From Oceanobacillus sp. Castelsardo (GTDB taxonomy: Bacteria > Bacillota > Bacilli > Bacillales > Amphibacillaceae), in NCBI RefSeq assembly GCF_001659985.1, contig NZ_LYCS01000001.1:706261-770260 (forward strand): a stretch of 64,000 nucleotides of DNA, in the 5' to 3' direction. Both the position numbers and the translations under genes were made by a program. Positions 26,605-36,344 of the stretch are shown piece after piece (positions within the stretch are counted from its first letter, which is position 1; each line of letters starts with the position of its first letter). The notes under the pieces were generated by a model. It saw only the letters and a program-made list of their open reading frames with translations, was not told where the DNA came from and did no database searches.

Positions 26605-26637
26605 AAAAGGTTACGTCCGGCTCCAGCGCCCGTTCTT
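26605..26637 (-). repeat. Fragment of dispersed repeat family C
   Basis: GTCCGGCTCCAGCGCCCG matches, with one or two changes, the inverted end of the 37.6-kb repeat (GTCCAGCTCCAGCGCCC). It touches the stop codon of the NADH dehydrogenase gene. Confidence 0.5.
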
Positions 26638-27844
26638 AGAAAGGACGGAATTTACCTTTTTTCACTACTGTCTTCGCTCCACCAACTAGGAACAATGTAC
26701 GATCATCTACTACTTTCTTCATAGTTGCAGCAGATTTACCTTTTATTTTAGTTCCTTGGAAGATATTTCCTATACCATCTGTCATACCAAGTGAAGCAAC
26801 AGTACCTTTGTCACTGAATACAAAGTCTTTTAATGGGCCGTTATGAATCAATGAAGCAATGTTTTCAGCCGCTACTACACCTTCTTGAGTTGCTAATTGA
26901 CCAGTAGGAGGGTAAGGTCGTCCAGTTTCTTTGTTCATTACCCATGAACAATCTCCTAGAGCAAAGATATCCTCTTCACCTTGGATGCGAAGATCAGCAT
27001 CAACGTTCACTTTACCTCTTACTAATTCAAATCCGGATTTACCTAGTACTGGGCTTCCTGTTACACCACCAGTCCATACAACCGTTCCACCTTTAATTAG
27101 CTCTTTATCTTCCCCAACAACGAATCCTTCAGGTGTACATTCAGAGATTGCTGCACCCATACGGAATTCTACACCACGAGATTCAAGTGATTGAATAGCG
27201 TAAGATACTAAATCTTTATCGAACATTGGTAAAATAGAAGGAGCTGCTTCCACGTTAATAATACGTACTTTATTACGTGGAATATCATGTTTCTTACATA
27301 GTCTTGGTACTTCTTCTACTAGTTCACCAACAAACTCGATTCCAGTGAAACCGCCTCCACCAACAACGATGTTTAAAGCTTCATCGTCAGCGATTTCTCC
27401 TGCACTATATTTTGCGAATTGATATTCAAGGTGTTCCGCAATTAAGCGACTTGAATCGATATCTTGAATAAAGAATGCATTTTCTTCCATTCCTTTAATT
27501 CCAAATGTGTTTGTTACAAATCCTAATGCAATTACAAGATAGTCATAAGTAACTTCGCTATTTTCTAATACAACACGTTTTTCATCTTTATTAATTTCAA
27601 CAACTGTGTCATAAACTAGACGAACACGGTTAGGATTTACTACATCACTAATCATAAAACGAGCCTGGTTAGGAGTAAGTGTTCCAGCTGCTACTTCATG
27701 TAACCAAGTACTTTCGTAGTGATAATTGTGTTTATTGATAAGTACAATTTCAGCTTCTTCTTGTGATAATTTTTTTGTTAGATGTCTTACTGTAACTAGT
27801 CCTGCATAACCCGCACCTAGTACAACCACTTTAGGTTTACTCAT
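26636..27844 (-). CDS. Type II NADH dehydrogenase (YumB-like)
   Basis: A 402-residue FAD enzyme. The first dinucleotide motif VLGAGYAGL is at residues 8-16; the second is VVGGGGFTGIEFVGEL (about 160-175); the flavin motif ALGDCSWVMN is near 295. It resembles B. subtilis YumB more than Ndh (YjlD), including the KKGKF end. It oxidises NADH and reduces menaquinone at the membrane surface without pumping protons, and could feed the QoxABCD oxidase. Some YumB relatives act as ferredoxin-NADP reductases, so substrate is not proven. The upstream gap is unusually long. Confidence 0.85.
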   Translation of the reverse strand: MSKPKVVVLGAGYAGLVTVRHLTKKLSQEEAEIVLINKHNYHYESTWLHEVAAGTLTPNQARFMISDVVNPNRVRLVYDTVVEINKDEKRVVLENSEVTYDYLVIALGFVTNTFGIKGMEENAFFIQDIDSSRLIAEHLEYQFAKYSAGEIADDEALNIVVGGGGFTGIEFVGELVEEVPRLCKKHDIPRNKVRIINVEAAPSILPMFDKDLVSYAIQSLESRGVEFRMGAAISECTPEGFVVGEDKELIKGGTVVWTGGVTGSPVLGKSGFELVRGKVNVDADLRIQGEEDIFALGDCSWVMNKETGRPYPPTGQLATQEGVVAAENIASLIHNGPLKDFVFSDKGTVASLGMTDGIGNIFQGTKIKGKSAATMKKVVDDRTLFLVGGAKTVVKKGKFRPF

Positions 27845-28378
27845 TTAAACATCACCTTTCTTAATCTTTAATATGTACTTTTGGTAAAGTTAAATGTATA
27901 GAATTTCACACATTTATCTCTACGTAACATTAAACCGCTTATACAATAAAAAGTAAAGTATAATAAAGCGAAACTTATTCAGTGATTTCTCAATCCGTCC
28001 CACTGAATGTTAGTTGAACTTATCAAACTTGATTAGGCTGTCCGCTCCATCAACTTACAATTCTTGATTAACTCGAATTCTTCACGTTAATTGTCTTACA
28101 ACGTATAGGACCTGCTAGTACCGATGTTGCAACCATTGTTTACAGTGGTACTTAGTAATCGAGTCCCAGAATATTGTGTGTTAGTAAGCCAGCCGGTTAA
28201 GACTTAATAATTTCACAGTAATATAATACCAAATTTTTCACCGATAGGCTAATAAACTACATATTTTTCGTGAATTTTTTTCAAATAAATGACAAACAAG
28301 CACTGCATTTAATATGTGCTAGTGCTTGTTCCGGATGACTTTCTTTCTCTTGCAAAGTGTACGGGGTCATTCATCAGG
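27845..28378 (-). other. 534-bp gap upstream of the NADH dehydrogenase gene
   Basis: No coding frame was supported. On the minus strand the stretch from about 28210 to 27860 contains several potential stems (AGTACC/GGTACT, TTCAGTG/CACTGAA) and could be a long leader. At 28292-28330 lies the hairpin closing the VWA gene. No known riboswitch or T-box pattern was recognised. Confidence 0.4.
28290..28332 (-). terminator. Hairpin downstream of VWA lipoprotein gene
   Basis: AACAAGCACT/AGTGCTTGTT stem with a 16-base loop, followed on the minus strand by TTTGTCATTTATTTG. It lies about 47 bases past the stop codon. Confidence 0.6.
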
Positions 28379-29842
28379 CTAAGTAGCGAATGCTAAATTT
28401 TCTTGTTGTCTCATCTGTTCTTTCCATTCTTCCACTTGATCCCTAATGTCTTTTGCCTCTTGATCGATTTCTTCTAGTTTATTTGCACGAAATTCACTAA
28501 TGACATCTAACTTATTACGGTATTCTTCAATAATAAGCTCAGACACCTGTTCTATAATTGATGGATCAACTAATTTTTCCAAACGTAGAATTTGAACAGC
28601 TTGGTCATATCTTGACTTTTCCGTTTTAATAACTTCTCTAATCCGGTTTAAATCCTCATCAAATCGATTATATTCATCTAATATTTCCCATGGTCCTGGT
28701 GCCTTTGTATGAGTAAGAGCTAGATCAATGTAGTTTTTAAGCCATTTTTCACCGATAATAGATTTTAACTCACCTTCATTTTTGGCTGAATAGTAGGTTC
28801 CTTTTCCTAAAATGGAAAGTTCCTTCAACATATCCTCTGTATTTTCATCAACTTCTAGGCCAATAAAATGAACAGCTCTATCCACTTTTTTACTCATAAA
28901 CTTTTCAATTTCTTTAACCGGGTCTCCATCACATGTCTCTGCACCATTACTTATCACATAAATCGAAACATGTTCATCTTCATCCCCACTTACTTCTTCT
29001 GCTTTTTGTATTGCTCGTGCTAACGGTGACTCACCATTACCTTCTATCGTTCTTAATGATTCCTTGAATTGTTCTTCATCAAAAGTTCCCATCGGATACA
29101 TTTCTTCTACTGCATTACAAGCTAAGGCTGCATCGGACTCTGAATTATTATTTTTATAGCCATATACAATTAAGGATACCTCATTACTTTGGCCAACTAT
29201 TTTTACAAATCTATTAATTGAATCTTTAATAATTTCTAATGTCGACTGACCATCTTGTGACAAAAGCATACTTGATTTTGCATCTAAAAGAATGATAGCT
29301 TTACCGTGGTTAGACTGAATATCGTTATTATCCTTCATACTAACAGTCGGCATAAATGGTTCATCAAATCTTGGCTCGAAATTCTCTGCCTTTTCAATTA
29401 TTTTTTTATAATTGGGATAGCCAAGTAATTGAACGATTCTATTATAAATCTCTGATGAATCTTCTGTTTCATTTGTTAATGTTTCTAGTTCTTGAATTAT
29501 TGCCTTTATTTGTTTTGAATGTAACGGTTCATTAGCCGGACTCCCTACTTCAAATTGGAACGAAGTATCTTTCACCAATAATCCAGGTTTCTGATTTTTC
29601 ATCTGTTCTAAGGAATCAACGCTAGAAACAGGTTCACTTTCCGAAAAAATCTCTACATCCAAGTTGTTTTTGTTATCTTTCTCTTCATCAATTTGTTCAT
29701 TGCTTTTTTCTTCTTTTACCTCAGTTTGATTATTTTCATTACTTGGATTTTTGGATACGGAAGTAGTTTTCTCTTCACTGTTACATGCACCTAAAAATAA
29801 TAAACATATGAGACAGATGGATACTATTTTTTTATTAAACAT
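28379..29842 (-). CDS. VWA-domain lipoprotein
   Basis: A 487-residue lipoprotein: lipobox LGAC with Cys20, an acidic low-complexity linker (residues 22-80), then a VWA domain (about 180-370) and a coiled C-terminal helix region rich in Glu, Arg and Lys. The metal-binding MIDAS motif DxSxS is seen as DAKSS (187-191), with Lys replacing the first Ser, so metal binding may be weakened. Downstream MIDAS elements (SNGAETCDGD) are kept. Function unknown; B. subtilis YwmC/YwmD are related by domain only. Confidence 0.8.
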   Translation of the reverse strand: MFNKKIVSICLICLLFLGACNSEEKTTSVSKNPSNENNQTEVKEEKSNEQIDEEKDNKNNLDVEIFSESEPVSSVDSLEQMKNQKPGLLVKDTSFQFEVGSPANEPLHSKQIKAIIQELETLTNETEDSSEIYNRIVQLLGYPNYKKIIEKAENFEPRFDEPFMPTVSMKDNNDIQSNHGKAIILLDAKSSMLLSQDGQSTLEIIKDSINRFVKIVGQSNEVSLIVYGYKNNNSESDAALACNAVEEMYPMGTFDEEQFKESLRTIEGNGESPLARAIQKAEEVSGDEDEHVSIYVISNGAETCDGDPVKEIEKFMSKKVDRAVHFIGLEVDENTEDMLKELSILGKGTYYSAKNEGELKSIIGEKWLKNYIDLALTHTKAPGPWEILDEYNRFDEDLNRIREVIKTEKSRYDQAVQILRLEKLVDPSIIEQVSELIIEEYRNKLDVISEFRANKLEEIDQEAKDIRDQVEEWKEQMRQQENLAFAT

Positions 29843-30055
29843 TTTCTCCCTCCAATAAAATCCCCCAGTCTAATAAGCTAACAAACTATGTTCTTGTCCA
29901 ATATTACCTAACTAGTGAAAATGTTGCAACCATAGTATGTAAGAACTAAATATCAAAGTATATTAGAAGGATTTAAATTAAATCGGAAAGAATACATTAC
30001 TACATTATTATAAGAGAAGTAAATAAGCATTATGCCAAGTTTTTGATCGGCTTCC

Positions 30056-32212
30056 TTATTGTCTCTTGAATTCCATTATCCAACTATAGTAATCATTATC
30101 TTTATTTTTTTCATAGCTTAAATACGCATTAAATTTTTTTCCATTTTTACTCGTTAATCCTTTTACATATGCTTTGTTATTTTTCAATATTTGCTTTACC
30201 ATTGTTTTTGTTGGCTTCTTTTTCATCGTTTGTAAAAATTTATCATTTTTCCATATAATAAATTTACATCCATTTTTCCAATTACTGCATCCAAATCCTT
30301 TATAACCGTCGATAATCTCATTTCCACATTCTGGGCATTTACCAAGTACTTCATTAGTCACTTTTTTACTTTTAACTTCTTGAATAATAACCTCTTCAGA
30401 ACTTTTAATTGTTTCAACGGAATTTATTGTAAATTGAAAAACGGTACTTAAAAAATCCTGTTTACTCGCTTTACCTTTTTGAATGTCCGAAAGAACTTTT
30501 TCCAATCTACCGGTAAAATCCAAATCAAATAATTGTTGGACTGGAAAAGTTTCTACCAATTTCACACCGAGTTCCGTGCAACTTAAAATTTTTCCAGTAC
30601 TAGAAATATATCCTACATCTTTTAATTTTTTTATCGTTTCAGCTCTTGTTGCCGGGGTTCCAATGCTAAATCCTTTCAAAATGCTGCCAAGAAATTCCTC
30701 ACTATCCTCTTTCAAGTTCCTTCCACATGTTTCCATTACACGAAGAAGTGTTTTCTCTGTATGGGCTTTTGGTGGTTTAGTGACATGATCGGTAACTTCT
30801 AAATGTTTTATATGTACCTGTTCATTCAATTGAACATGGGGTAATAAAGTATCTTTTGATTCTATTTTTTCAACCTTTTTCCATCCATCTATAAGTTGTA
30901 CCCTTCCTTTTGAATGAAAGTCCCCACTCAATTGATTGGAAACAACTTTCATGAATAGAGTCGTTTCTTCATATTCTGCAACAGGCATAAACTGCATGAT
31001 AAAACGATTTAATATAGCAGAATAAACAATAGACTCATCCTGTGTTAGCCGTTTAGGATTCAAGTATGTAGGAATAATAGCACTATGACTTTCCACCTTT
31101 GCATTATTAAAAACTCTTTTTGATTTAATAAATTTTATTTCATCCTTATATGGCAAGTTTTCTGTATGCACTTTTAAGACTTGAGCAGTTTTTCCAACTA
31201 AACTTTCTTCTAGTACAGTACTAGCCGTTCTCGGATATGTGATTAACTTCTTTTCATAGAGTGATTGTGCTACTTTCAAAACTTTATCAGAGGTCCAACC
31301 TTTATATTTATTCGTTATATACCCTTGTAAATTAGATAGATTAAATAGAAATGGAGGAAACTCTTTTTTTCTTTGTACTTGTTTATCTACGATGGTAGCT
31401 TGTCTACTCAGAAAATTTCTTTGGATTTCTTCTAAATATTCTCTGTTCTTAAACTTATCTTCTTTTTTCTCCTTATAAACCCCTTTAAATTCTTCACCAT
31501 TATTCGTCTCAAAAGTAGCTTCTAATTTAAAGTAGTTTTCTGGTACAAATTTTTCAATTTCTTTATCACGATCATAAATAATCTTTAATGTAGGTAACAG
31601 TACACGGCCAACATTCAATACTTTTCCTCTACCTTTTTGGTATTTTAATGTAGCTACAGAAGTTAAGTTTATACCAATAATCCAATCTGCCCACTGTCTA
31701 CTTATTCCAGCATCCCTTAGAGGTTTCATCGCATGATTTGGTTGTATCTTTGCTAATCCTTCTATTACTTCATTCGGTGTCCACTCATTTAATAGTAAAC
31801 GATATACTGGTTTAGACTGTTTTCCACCACGGTATATAATGCTATCACCTATTAATTGTCCTTCCCTATCATAATCACAAGCTGAAATAATTGCTTCTAC
31901 ATCCTTCCTATGGATTAATTGATGAATTAGTTTTAATTGTTTATTTGCACCACTATCTGGTTTTTCTCTATTTCTTGGATTACTTTTCACCTTATATTTA
32001 AATTCATTTGGGATAAAAGGGAAATTATCCATTTTCCAACGAGCCATTTTGCTATCATAATCCTTTGCATCATAAAGCTCTACCAAGTGGCCGAATGCCC
32101 AGGTCACTAAATAGCCATTGCCTTCAAAATAGCCGTCCTTTTTCGATTTTATTTTTAAAGCATCCGCTATATTTTTAGCAACAGAGGGTTTTTCTGCGAG
32201 TATTAATTTCAT
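30056..32212 (-). CDS. topB: DNA topoisomerase III
   Basis: A 718-residue type IA topoisomerase. The N-terminal Toprim domain starts MKLILAEKPSVAKNIADAL; acidic residues SACDYDREGQ follow near 105. Active-site Tyr is in LITYPRTAST (about residue 325). The C-terminus has a zinc-finger-like unit CPECGN...GCSNWKNGCKF. It relaxes and decatenates single-stranded regions. ATG 32212 has AGGTGAT upstream; the three codons above it lie over that ribosome site. Monocistronic. Confidence 0.95.
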   Translation of the reverse strand: MKLILAEKPSVAKNIADALKIKSKKDGYFEGNGYLVTWAFGHLVELYDAKDYDSKMARWKMDNFPFIPNEFKYKVKSNPRNREKPDSGANKQLKLIHQLIHRKDVEAIISACDYDREGQLIGDSIIYRGGKQSKPVYRLLLNEWTPNEVIEGLAKIQPNHAMKPLRDAGISRQWADWIIGINLTSVATLKYQKGRGKVLNVGRVLLPTLKIIYDRDKEIEKFVPENYFKLEATFETNNGEEFKGVYKEKKEDKFKNREYLEEIQRNFLSRQATIVDKQVQRKKEFPPFLFNLSNLQGYITNKYKGWTSDKVLKVAQSLYEKKLITYPRTASTVLEESLVGKTAQVLKVHTENLPYKDEIKFIKSKRVFNNAKVESHSAIIPTYLNPKRLTQDESIVYSAILNRFIMQFMPVAEYEETTLFMKVVSNQLSGDFHSKGRVQLIDGWKKVEKIESKDTLLPHVQLNEQVHIKHLEVTDHVTKPPKAHTEKTLLRVMETCGRNLKEDSEEFLGSILKGFSIGTPATRAETIKKLKDVGYISSTGKILSCTELGVKLVETFPVQQLFDLDFTGRLEKVLSDIQKGKASKQDFLSTVFQFTINSVETIKSSEEVIIQEVKSKKVTNEVLGKCPECGNEIIDGYKGFGCSNWKNGCKFIIWKNDKFLQTMKKKPTKTMVKQILKNNKAYVKGLTSKNGKKFNAYLSYEKNKDNDYYSWIMEFKRQ

Positions 32213-32363
32213 AAGTATCACCTGATTCTATTATTTTTATGGATTTAAAAGAGAGGACTTTGGAAGATTCCATGAAGATATTCAGATAAATTTACACACC
32301 ATTCTATCATATTTTAGGATAGGATAATATTTTAGTAGATATATCTTTAATATAATGAGGAAG

Positions 32364-32394
32364 AAGGGAAATGAATAATCATATCCCTTCTATA
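32364..32394 (-). terminator. Hairpin after katE
   Basis: AGAAGGGA/TCCCTTCT stem close behind the katE stop, with only a modest T-rich tail. Confidence 0.45.
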
Positions 32395-32396
32395 AT

Positions 32397-34457
32397 TTAT
32401 TTCCTATTCCAGAAGCGTTGTTTTGCGATTGCTTCGACAAAATCATTTCCGAAGTTTGGATTATTTGAGGCAAATACTACTCCATCTAAATTGTTTTTAT
32501 CAGATGGTTGAATATAAGACTGAGCAGTCGTTGCAATACCAATTGGTTTATAGTGTTTATATTGTTCATTTATAAAATGCATAACACTCTGGTTGAATTT
32601 TTCTTGATTTTTAGTATTTCCTCCAACGACATAGATAGAGTCAAACAAAACAGGATATGTTGAGGTAAATATTTTATCAACGTTAATTTTTGTGCCATCA
32701 TCCCCTATAACTGTACCTAGATTTTCACTTACAATGTCCACCCAAACCCCATATTTGCGTAATACATTAAGCGCATTAGTTACCTCTTGCCCGTTAAAAC
32801 CATTACCAATCAAAACAGCAACTGTTCGGGTATATGCATAATACTTCGTCCGAGTAAGAGCGGGGGAACTTTTAGTAACCGGTACATTGGTCCCGCTTGG
32901 ACGTTCAACACCAATATTATCTGCAATTTGACATGCCATCCCTTTGTCAACGTTGACAAACATATCCACAACTTGTTGCCTAACAGATTTACTTTTTACA
33001 TATCCAAGGTGAAAAGTAAAGGTTTCTACAATATGCTGTTTTTCAACTGGGTTCATACTATTCCAAAAAAGTCTTGGTTGTGAAAAGAAATCATAGAACG
33101 ATTCACCTGGACGTTCTCTCGTCTTGTGTCCTTCAACTTTCTCCGGATAATGTGCATACCCACCTTCTTCGGGAGGGGTCTCTGCCGGCGTATTATTAGC
33201 TAGTGAATTTTTATGATAATTTACGGAATCAACATCAATCCGATGACGCGCAACTCCTTGGCGTTGGTTAAAGTTTCTTTCAACGATAGGCTGGTTGACC
33301 GGTATATTATTTATATTTGCCGTACCAAGTCGATGATAATCTGTATCTCGGTAGGCAAATGATCTACCTTGTAGGACAGGATCATCGGTGAAATCAATTC
33401 CTGGAACAACAGTTGCTGGATCAAATGAAGACTGTTCCTCTTCTGCAAAATGGTTATCAACTAGACGATTTAACGTCATTTTACCGATTATCTCAACAGG
33501 AATGACCTCTTCCGGCCAAAATTTTGTATCATCCAGAATGTCAAATTCATACTTAAATTCATCTTCTTCTGCAATCAGTTGCACACCTAGTTCATATTCG
33601 GGGTATGCTCCACGCTTAATAGCCTCATGTAAATCCCTGCGATGGAAGTCCGGATCGACCCCTCCAATGGTATTCGCTTCATCCAATAATAATGAATGGA
33701 CACCAAGCACAGGCTTCCATACATATCTAACAAATGTTGATTTGCCCTGTTCGTTGATAAATCGGAACGTATTAACTGGCCAAGCTTCCATCATCCGCCA
33801 GCTTCTTGGACGGCCCCGATAGGACATAAGCCACATAATAAAATGGGCAATTTCCTGATTATTGGAGATATAATCCCAGGCATTATCGTGCGCAACAGTT
33901 GCTTGTGGGACACCTGTCCTTGGATTCGGTTTGACCGCATGGGTAAAATCGGCAAATTTCATGGCATCCATAATAGCGAAGATAGCAAATGAGAGTGCCA
34001 GCATATCATAATTTCCTTCTTGTGTGTAAAACTTGGTTGCAAAACCACGTATATCAATGGCTGTATCCTTGGACCCTTTACTCCCTATAAAGTTGGAAAA
34101 TCGGACAAATACAGGTGTTTTAGTGCCAGGTTCTTGCAAAAAGTGTGCTCTTGTTACATGTTTCATGGATTTGTATAACTCAAATTCCCCATATGCTCCG
34201 TCACCTCTTGCATGAACAACTTTTTCTGGTATCCGTTCCCGACTAAAATGTGACTGTTTTCTGTAAAAATGGAAGTCCTGAAATAATGTCGGCCCCCGCT
34301 TTCCGGCTCTTAAGGACCACCGATCGTTCGAAATTTTAAACCCAGCGTCATCTGTCATTTTCTCGCCTTTACCTGTGTTTTTCTCTCTATACTGTTCCAA
34401 CTGCTCCTGTTTTTTATCTTTATCAAACTTATTGTTATCTCTTGGTGACTTATCCAT
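32397..34457 (-). CDS. katE: Large-subunit catalase (KatE/HPII type)
   Basis: A 686-residue haem catalase. The active-site His is in VVHARGDGAYGEFE (about residue 73); the Asn region is IDIRGFATKFYTQEGNYDMLA; the proximal side has GRSFAYRDTDYHRLG with the haem Tyr. The last 150 residues form the flavodoxin/amidotransferase-like domain unique to large catalases (VAVLIGNGFNGQEV). Length equals B. subtilis KatE, a SigB-dependent stress catalase. ATG 34457 has AAAGGATG 9 bases upstream; the higher ATG overlaps that site. Confidence 0.95.
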   Translation of the reverse strand: MDKSPRDNNKFDKDKKQEQLEQYREKNTGKGEKMTDDAGFKISNDRWSLRAGKRGPTLFQDFHFYRKQSHFSRERIPEKVVHARGDGAYGEFELYKSMKHVTRAHFLQEPGTKTPVFVRFSNFIGSKGSKDTAIDIRGFATKFYTQEGNYDMLALSFAIFAIMDAMKFADFTHAVKPNPRTGVPQATVAHDNAWDYISNNQEIAHFIMWLMSYRGRPRSWRMMEAWPVNTFRFINEQGKSTFVRYVWKPVLGVHSLLLDEANTIGGVDPDFHRRDLHEAIKRGAYPEYELGVQLIAEEDEFKYEFDILDDTKFWPEEVIPVEIIGKMTLNRLVDNHFAEEEQSSFDPATVVPGIDFTDDPVLQGRSFAYRDTDYHRLGTANINNIPVNQPIVERNFNQRQGVARHRIDVDSVNYHKNSLANNTPAETPPEEGGYAHYPEKVEGHKTRERPGESFYDFFSQPRLFWNSMNPVEKQHIVETFTFHLGYVKSKSVRQQVVDMFVNVDKGMACQIADNIGVERPSGTNVPVTKSSPALTRTKYYAYTRTVAVLIGNGFNGQEVTNALNVLRKYGVWVDIVSENLGTVIGDDGTKINVDKIFTSTYPVLFDSIYVVGGNTKNQEKFNQSVMHFINEQYKHYKPIGIATTAQSYIQPSDKNNLDGVVFASNNPNFGNDFVEAIAKQRFWNRK

Positions 34458-34617
34458 GTATTCTATCATCCTTTCTTATAAAAAGCTTTAAACTTAAACT
34501 CGATATTTATATGTATATGACTATTCCGCAAAATTAGAACATTAGGGGGAAAATGTGGATTTTACAGAATTGGCTGATTATATTATCATTAATTTATACA
34601 AAAAAGGGGTGTTTCAT

Positions 34618-35397
34618 ATGGACTACAATATAATAGAAGAAATCGTTACAAAAATTTACCAAGCTCGTGAAACAAAAACTCCAATTGAGTTTATTCGAAA
34701 TGATTATACTTTAGATGAAAATACTGCATATGCTGTTCAAGATGAGTTAATGAAGAGAATTCAAGAAGTACATAACGAGGAAATTATCGGATATAAAATT
34801 AGTATGACAAGTAAAGAAACACAGGCTATTGCAAATACTCATGAACCGGCATACGGAACACTACTCACTTCCAATATCATTAAATCCGGCGACAATATTC
34901 TTTTATCTAACCTATTTGCACCTTTAATAGAACCAGAATTAGTGTTTATTTTAACGGAGGATCTATCACCTACTGCAACAGAAGAAGAAATTTTAAATAA
35001 AAGTAAGATAGCAGCTGGACTTGAGATTCCTGATTCACGCTATATGGATTGGTTTCCTAACTTTTCTTTAGCTGACCTACTTTCTGATGATACGGCAACA
35101 GGACTTGTCGTTGTTTCTGAAGGAATTACACCTCCTTCATTCGATGAGTTAGCTAATATTAAAATGGAGCTTTTCCACAACGGGGAAAAAGTTAGTGAAG
35201 GTATCTCATCAGCAGTGTTAGATAATCCGGTATCTGCTGTAGCATGGTTAGTTAGGAAGCTTGCTAGTCATAATAAAACGCTTAAAAAAGGAATGATGAT
35301 TTCTTCGGGAACGTTTATTTCACCATTACCTGTACAAAGTGGTCATTATGAAGTTTCTTATTCTTCAATTGGAAAATTGGAAGTTTCCTTTTCATGA
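34618..35397 (+). CDS. 2-keto-4-pentenoate hydratase family protein
   Basis: A 259-residue protein of the fumarylacetoacetase-like hydratase fold (MhpD/HpaH type). Motifs: GYKISMTSKE, APLIEPELVFIL (metal ligands Glu), GLEIPDSRY and SSGTFISPLPVQSG. These enzymes hydrate 2-oxo-dienoates in aromatic meta-cleavage routes, or decarboxylate oxalocrotonate. No other ring-cleavage genes are in the window, so the substrate is open. ATG 34618 follows AAGGGGTG; the upstream extension to 34555 lacks homology. Confidence 0.82.
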   Translation: MDYNIIEEIVTKIYQARETKTPIEFIRNDYTLDENTAYAVQDELMKRIQEVHNEEIIGYKISMTSKETQAIANTHEPAYGTLLTSNIIKSGDNILLSNLFAPLIEPELVFILTEDLSPTATEEEILNKSKIAAGLEIPDSRYMDWFPNFSLADLLSDDTATGLVVVSEGITPPSFDELANIKMELFHNGEKVSEGISSAVLDNPVSAVAWLVRKLASHNKTLKKGMMISSGTFISPLPVQSGHYEVSYSSIGKLEVSFS

Positions 35398-35468
35398 AGT
35401 CGGGATAATTCGGGATGAATTTACTAGTAGAAAAAACCTTTTTTTATAGGATTAGTTTTCTTGCCCTT

Positions 35469-35495
35469 ACTCTCTTTTTCCTTATCCATATACTA
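35469..35495 (+). promoter_or_regulatory. Candidate SigK promoter of yjcZ-like gene 2
   Basis: AC at 35469-35470, 16 bases, then CATATACTA at 35487-35495. Same AC-N16-CATAnnnTA arrangement as before the first yjcZ-like gene. Confidence 0.55.
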
Positions 35496-35521
35496 TTGTA
35501 AATGGATAAGGGGGTGAGACT

Positions 35522-35638
35522 ATGAGTTACGGCGGCGGTTATGGCGGAAGTGGTGGCTTCGCGCTAATTGTAGTTCTATTTATCCTTTTAATTATCGTTG
35601 GAACTTCCTATGTTGGCGGTTTCGGTGGTGGTTACTAG
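35522..35638 (+). CDS. YjcZ-family sporulation peptide 2
   Basis: A 38-residue protein: [12 protein letters not shown], span [15 protein letters not shown], then a second glycine run VGGFGGGY. The membrane span is identical to that of the 11717 gene ([15 protein letters not shown]), while the flanks differ. The ribosome site AAGGGGGTGAG is strong. A perfect terminator follows. Expected mother-cell expression late in sporulation is inference from the promoter. Confidence 0.82.
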   Translation: MSYGGGYGGSGGFALIVVLFILLIIVGTSYVGGFGGGY

Positions 35639-35644
35639 TATGTA

Positions 35645-35684
35645 AAAAATACGGGGATGCATCTTTGGCATCCCCGTATTTTTC
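35645..35684 (+). terminator. Terminator after yjcZ-like 2
   Basis: AAATACGGGGATGC/GCATCCCCGTATTT stem with a 7-base loop and T tail. Confidence 0.92.
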
Positions 35685-35689
35685 TGTCT

Positions 35690-35760
35690 AACTTTAGCAC
35701 CCAGTGACTTTCGAGACTGGAACGGCAGCCCGTAGTTGCTAAACGGGCTCTTACGCCTTT
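35690..35760 (-). repeat. Dispersed repeat family C, shortened copy
   Basis: On the minus strand: GCCCGTTTAGCAACTACGG, then AGTCTCGAAAGTCACTGGGTGCT. These match the two ends of the 37.6-kb repeat (GCCCGTTTAGCGACGTACGG and AGTCTCGCTAGTCGCTGGGCGCT) with the middle about 85 bases missing. Confidence 0.65.
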
Positions 35761-35761
35761 C

Positions 35762-36196
35762 TTATTGCTGTGGTGAAGATGGGGTAGAAATACTTGCTAG
35801 CGCTTGGCCAGCCTCATCAGCATGTTGATTCTGAACTGCTAAATCCCCAAGTGCTACCATTCCTACTAACTGTCCATTTTCTTCAATTGGCAATCGACGA
35901 ATTTGTTGCTGGGACATTAACTGTGCAGCTTGATCTACATCCATCTCTGGAGTACCTTTTACCATTTGTTGCGCTGTCATTACCTCGGAAATCGGAGTCT
36001 GTGCATTTTGTCCTTGTGCTGTTGTACGTAAGGTGATGTCACGATCCGTTAGAATTCCTACCATTTGACCACCACTACTTACAACAGGTACAGCCCCAAC
36101 ATTATACTGGCTCATAATCCCAGCTGCTTCTTGTACCGATTGCGTTTCATTTACGGTCATTACATTTTGCGTCATAATATTTCTTAGTTGTGTCAT
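35762..36196 (-). CDS. CBS-domain pair protein (YhcV-like)
   Basis: A 144-residue protein of two CBS motifs: first MTQNVMTVNETQSVQEAAGIM...VGILTDRDI, second VMTAQQMVKGTPEMDVDQAAQLM...LVGMVALGDLA. The tail is Ser/Pro/Gln-rich. Similar to B. subtilis YhcV, a stress/spore-associated protein of unknown role. Likely binds an adenine nucleotide. Only 1-2 bases separate its stop from a repeat C fragment. Confidence 0.8.
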   Translation of the reverse strand: MTQLRNIMTQNVMTVNETQSVQEAAGIMSQYNVGAVPVVSSGGQMVGILTDRDITLRTTAQGQNAQTPISEVMTAQQMVKGTPEMDVDQAAQLMSQQQIRRLPIEENGQLVGMVALGDLAVQNQHADEAGQALASISTPSSPQQ

Positions 36197-36344
36197 ATAA
36201 GTATTCCTCCTTCAACCTATAGCATGGATTCATTTCACCTAGTTATACTTTTTTTCTCCATACGGAATAAATTCCCATTGCTATTTTTTTAAAAGTTACT
36301 TAAAATAAGAACAAGCGTTCCATCACTTTTAGGCGGTGAATAAT

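Noticed and set aside
33388-33822. Plus-strand open frame inside katE
   Set aside because: Entirely antisense to a strongly supported catalase; Ser-rich shadow translation.
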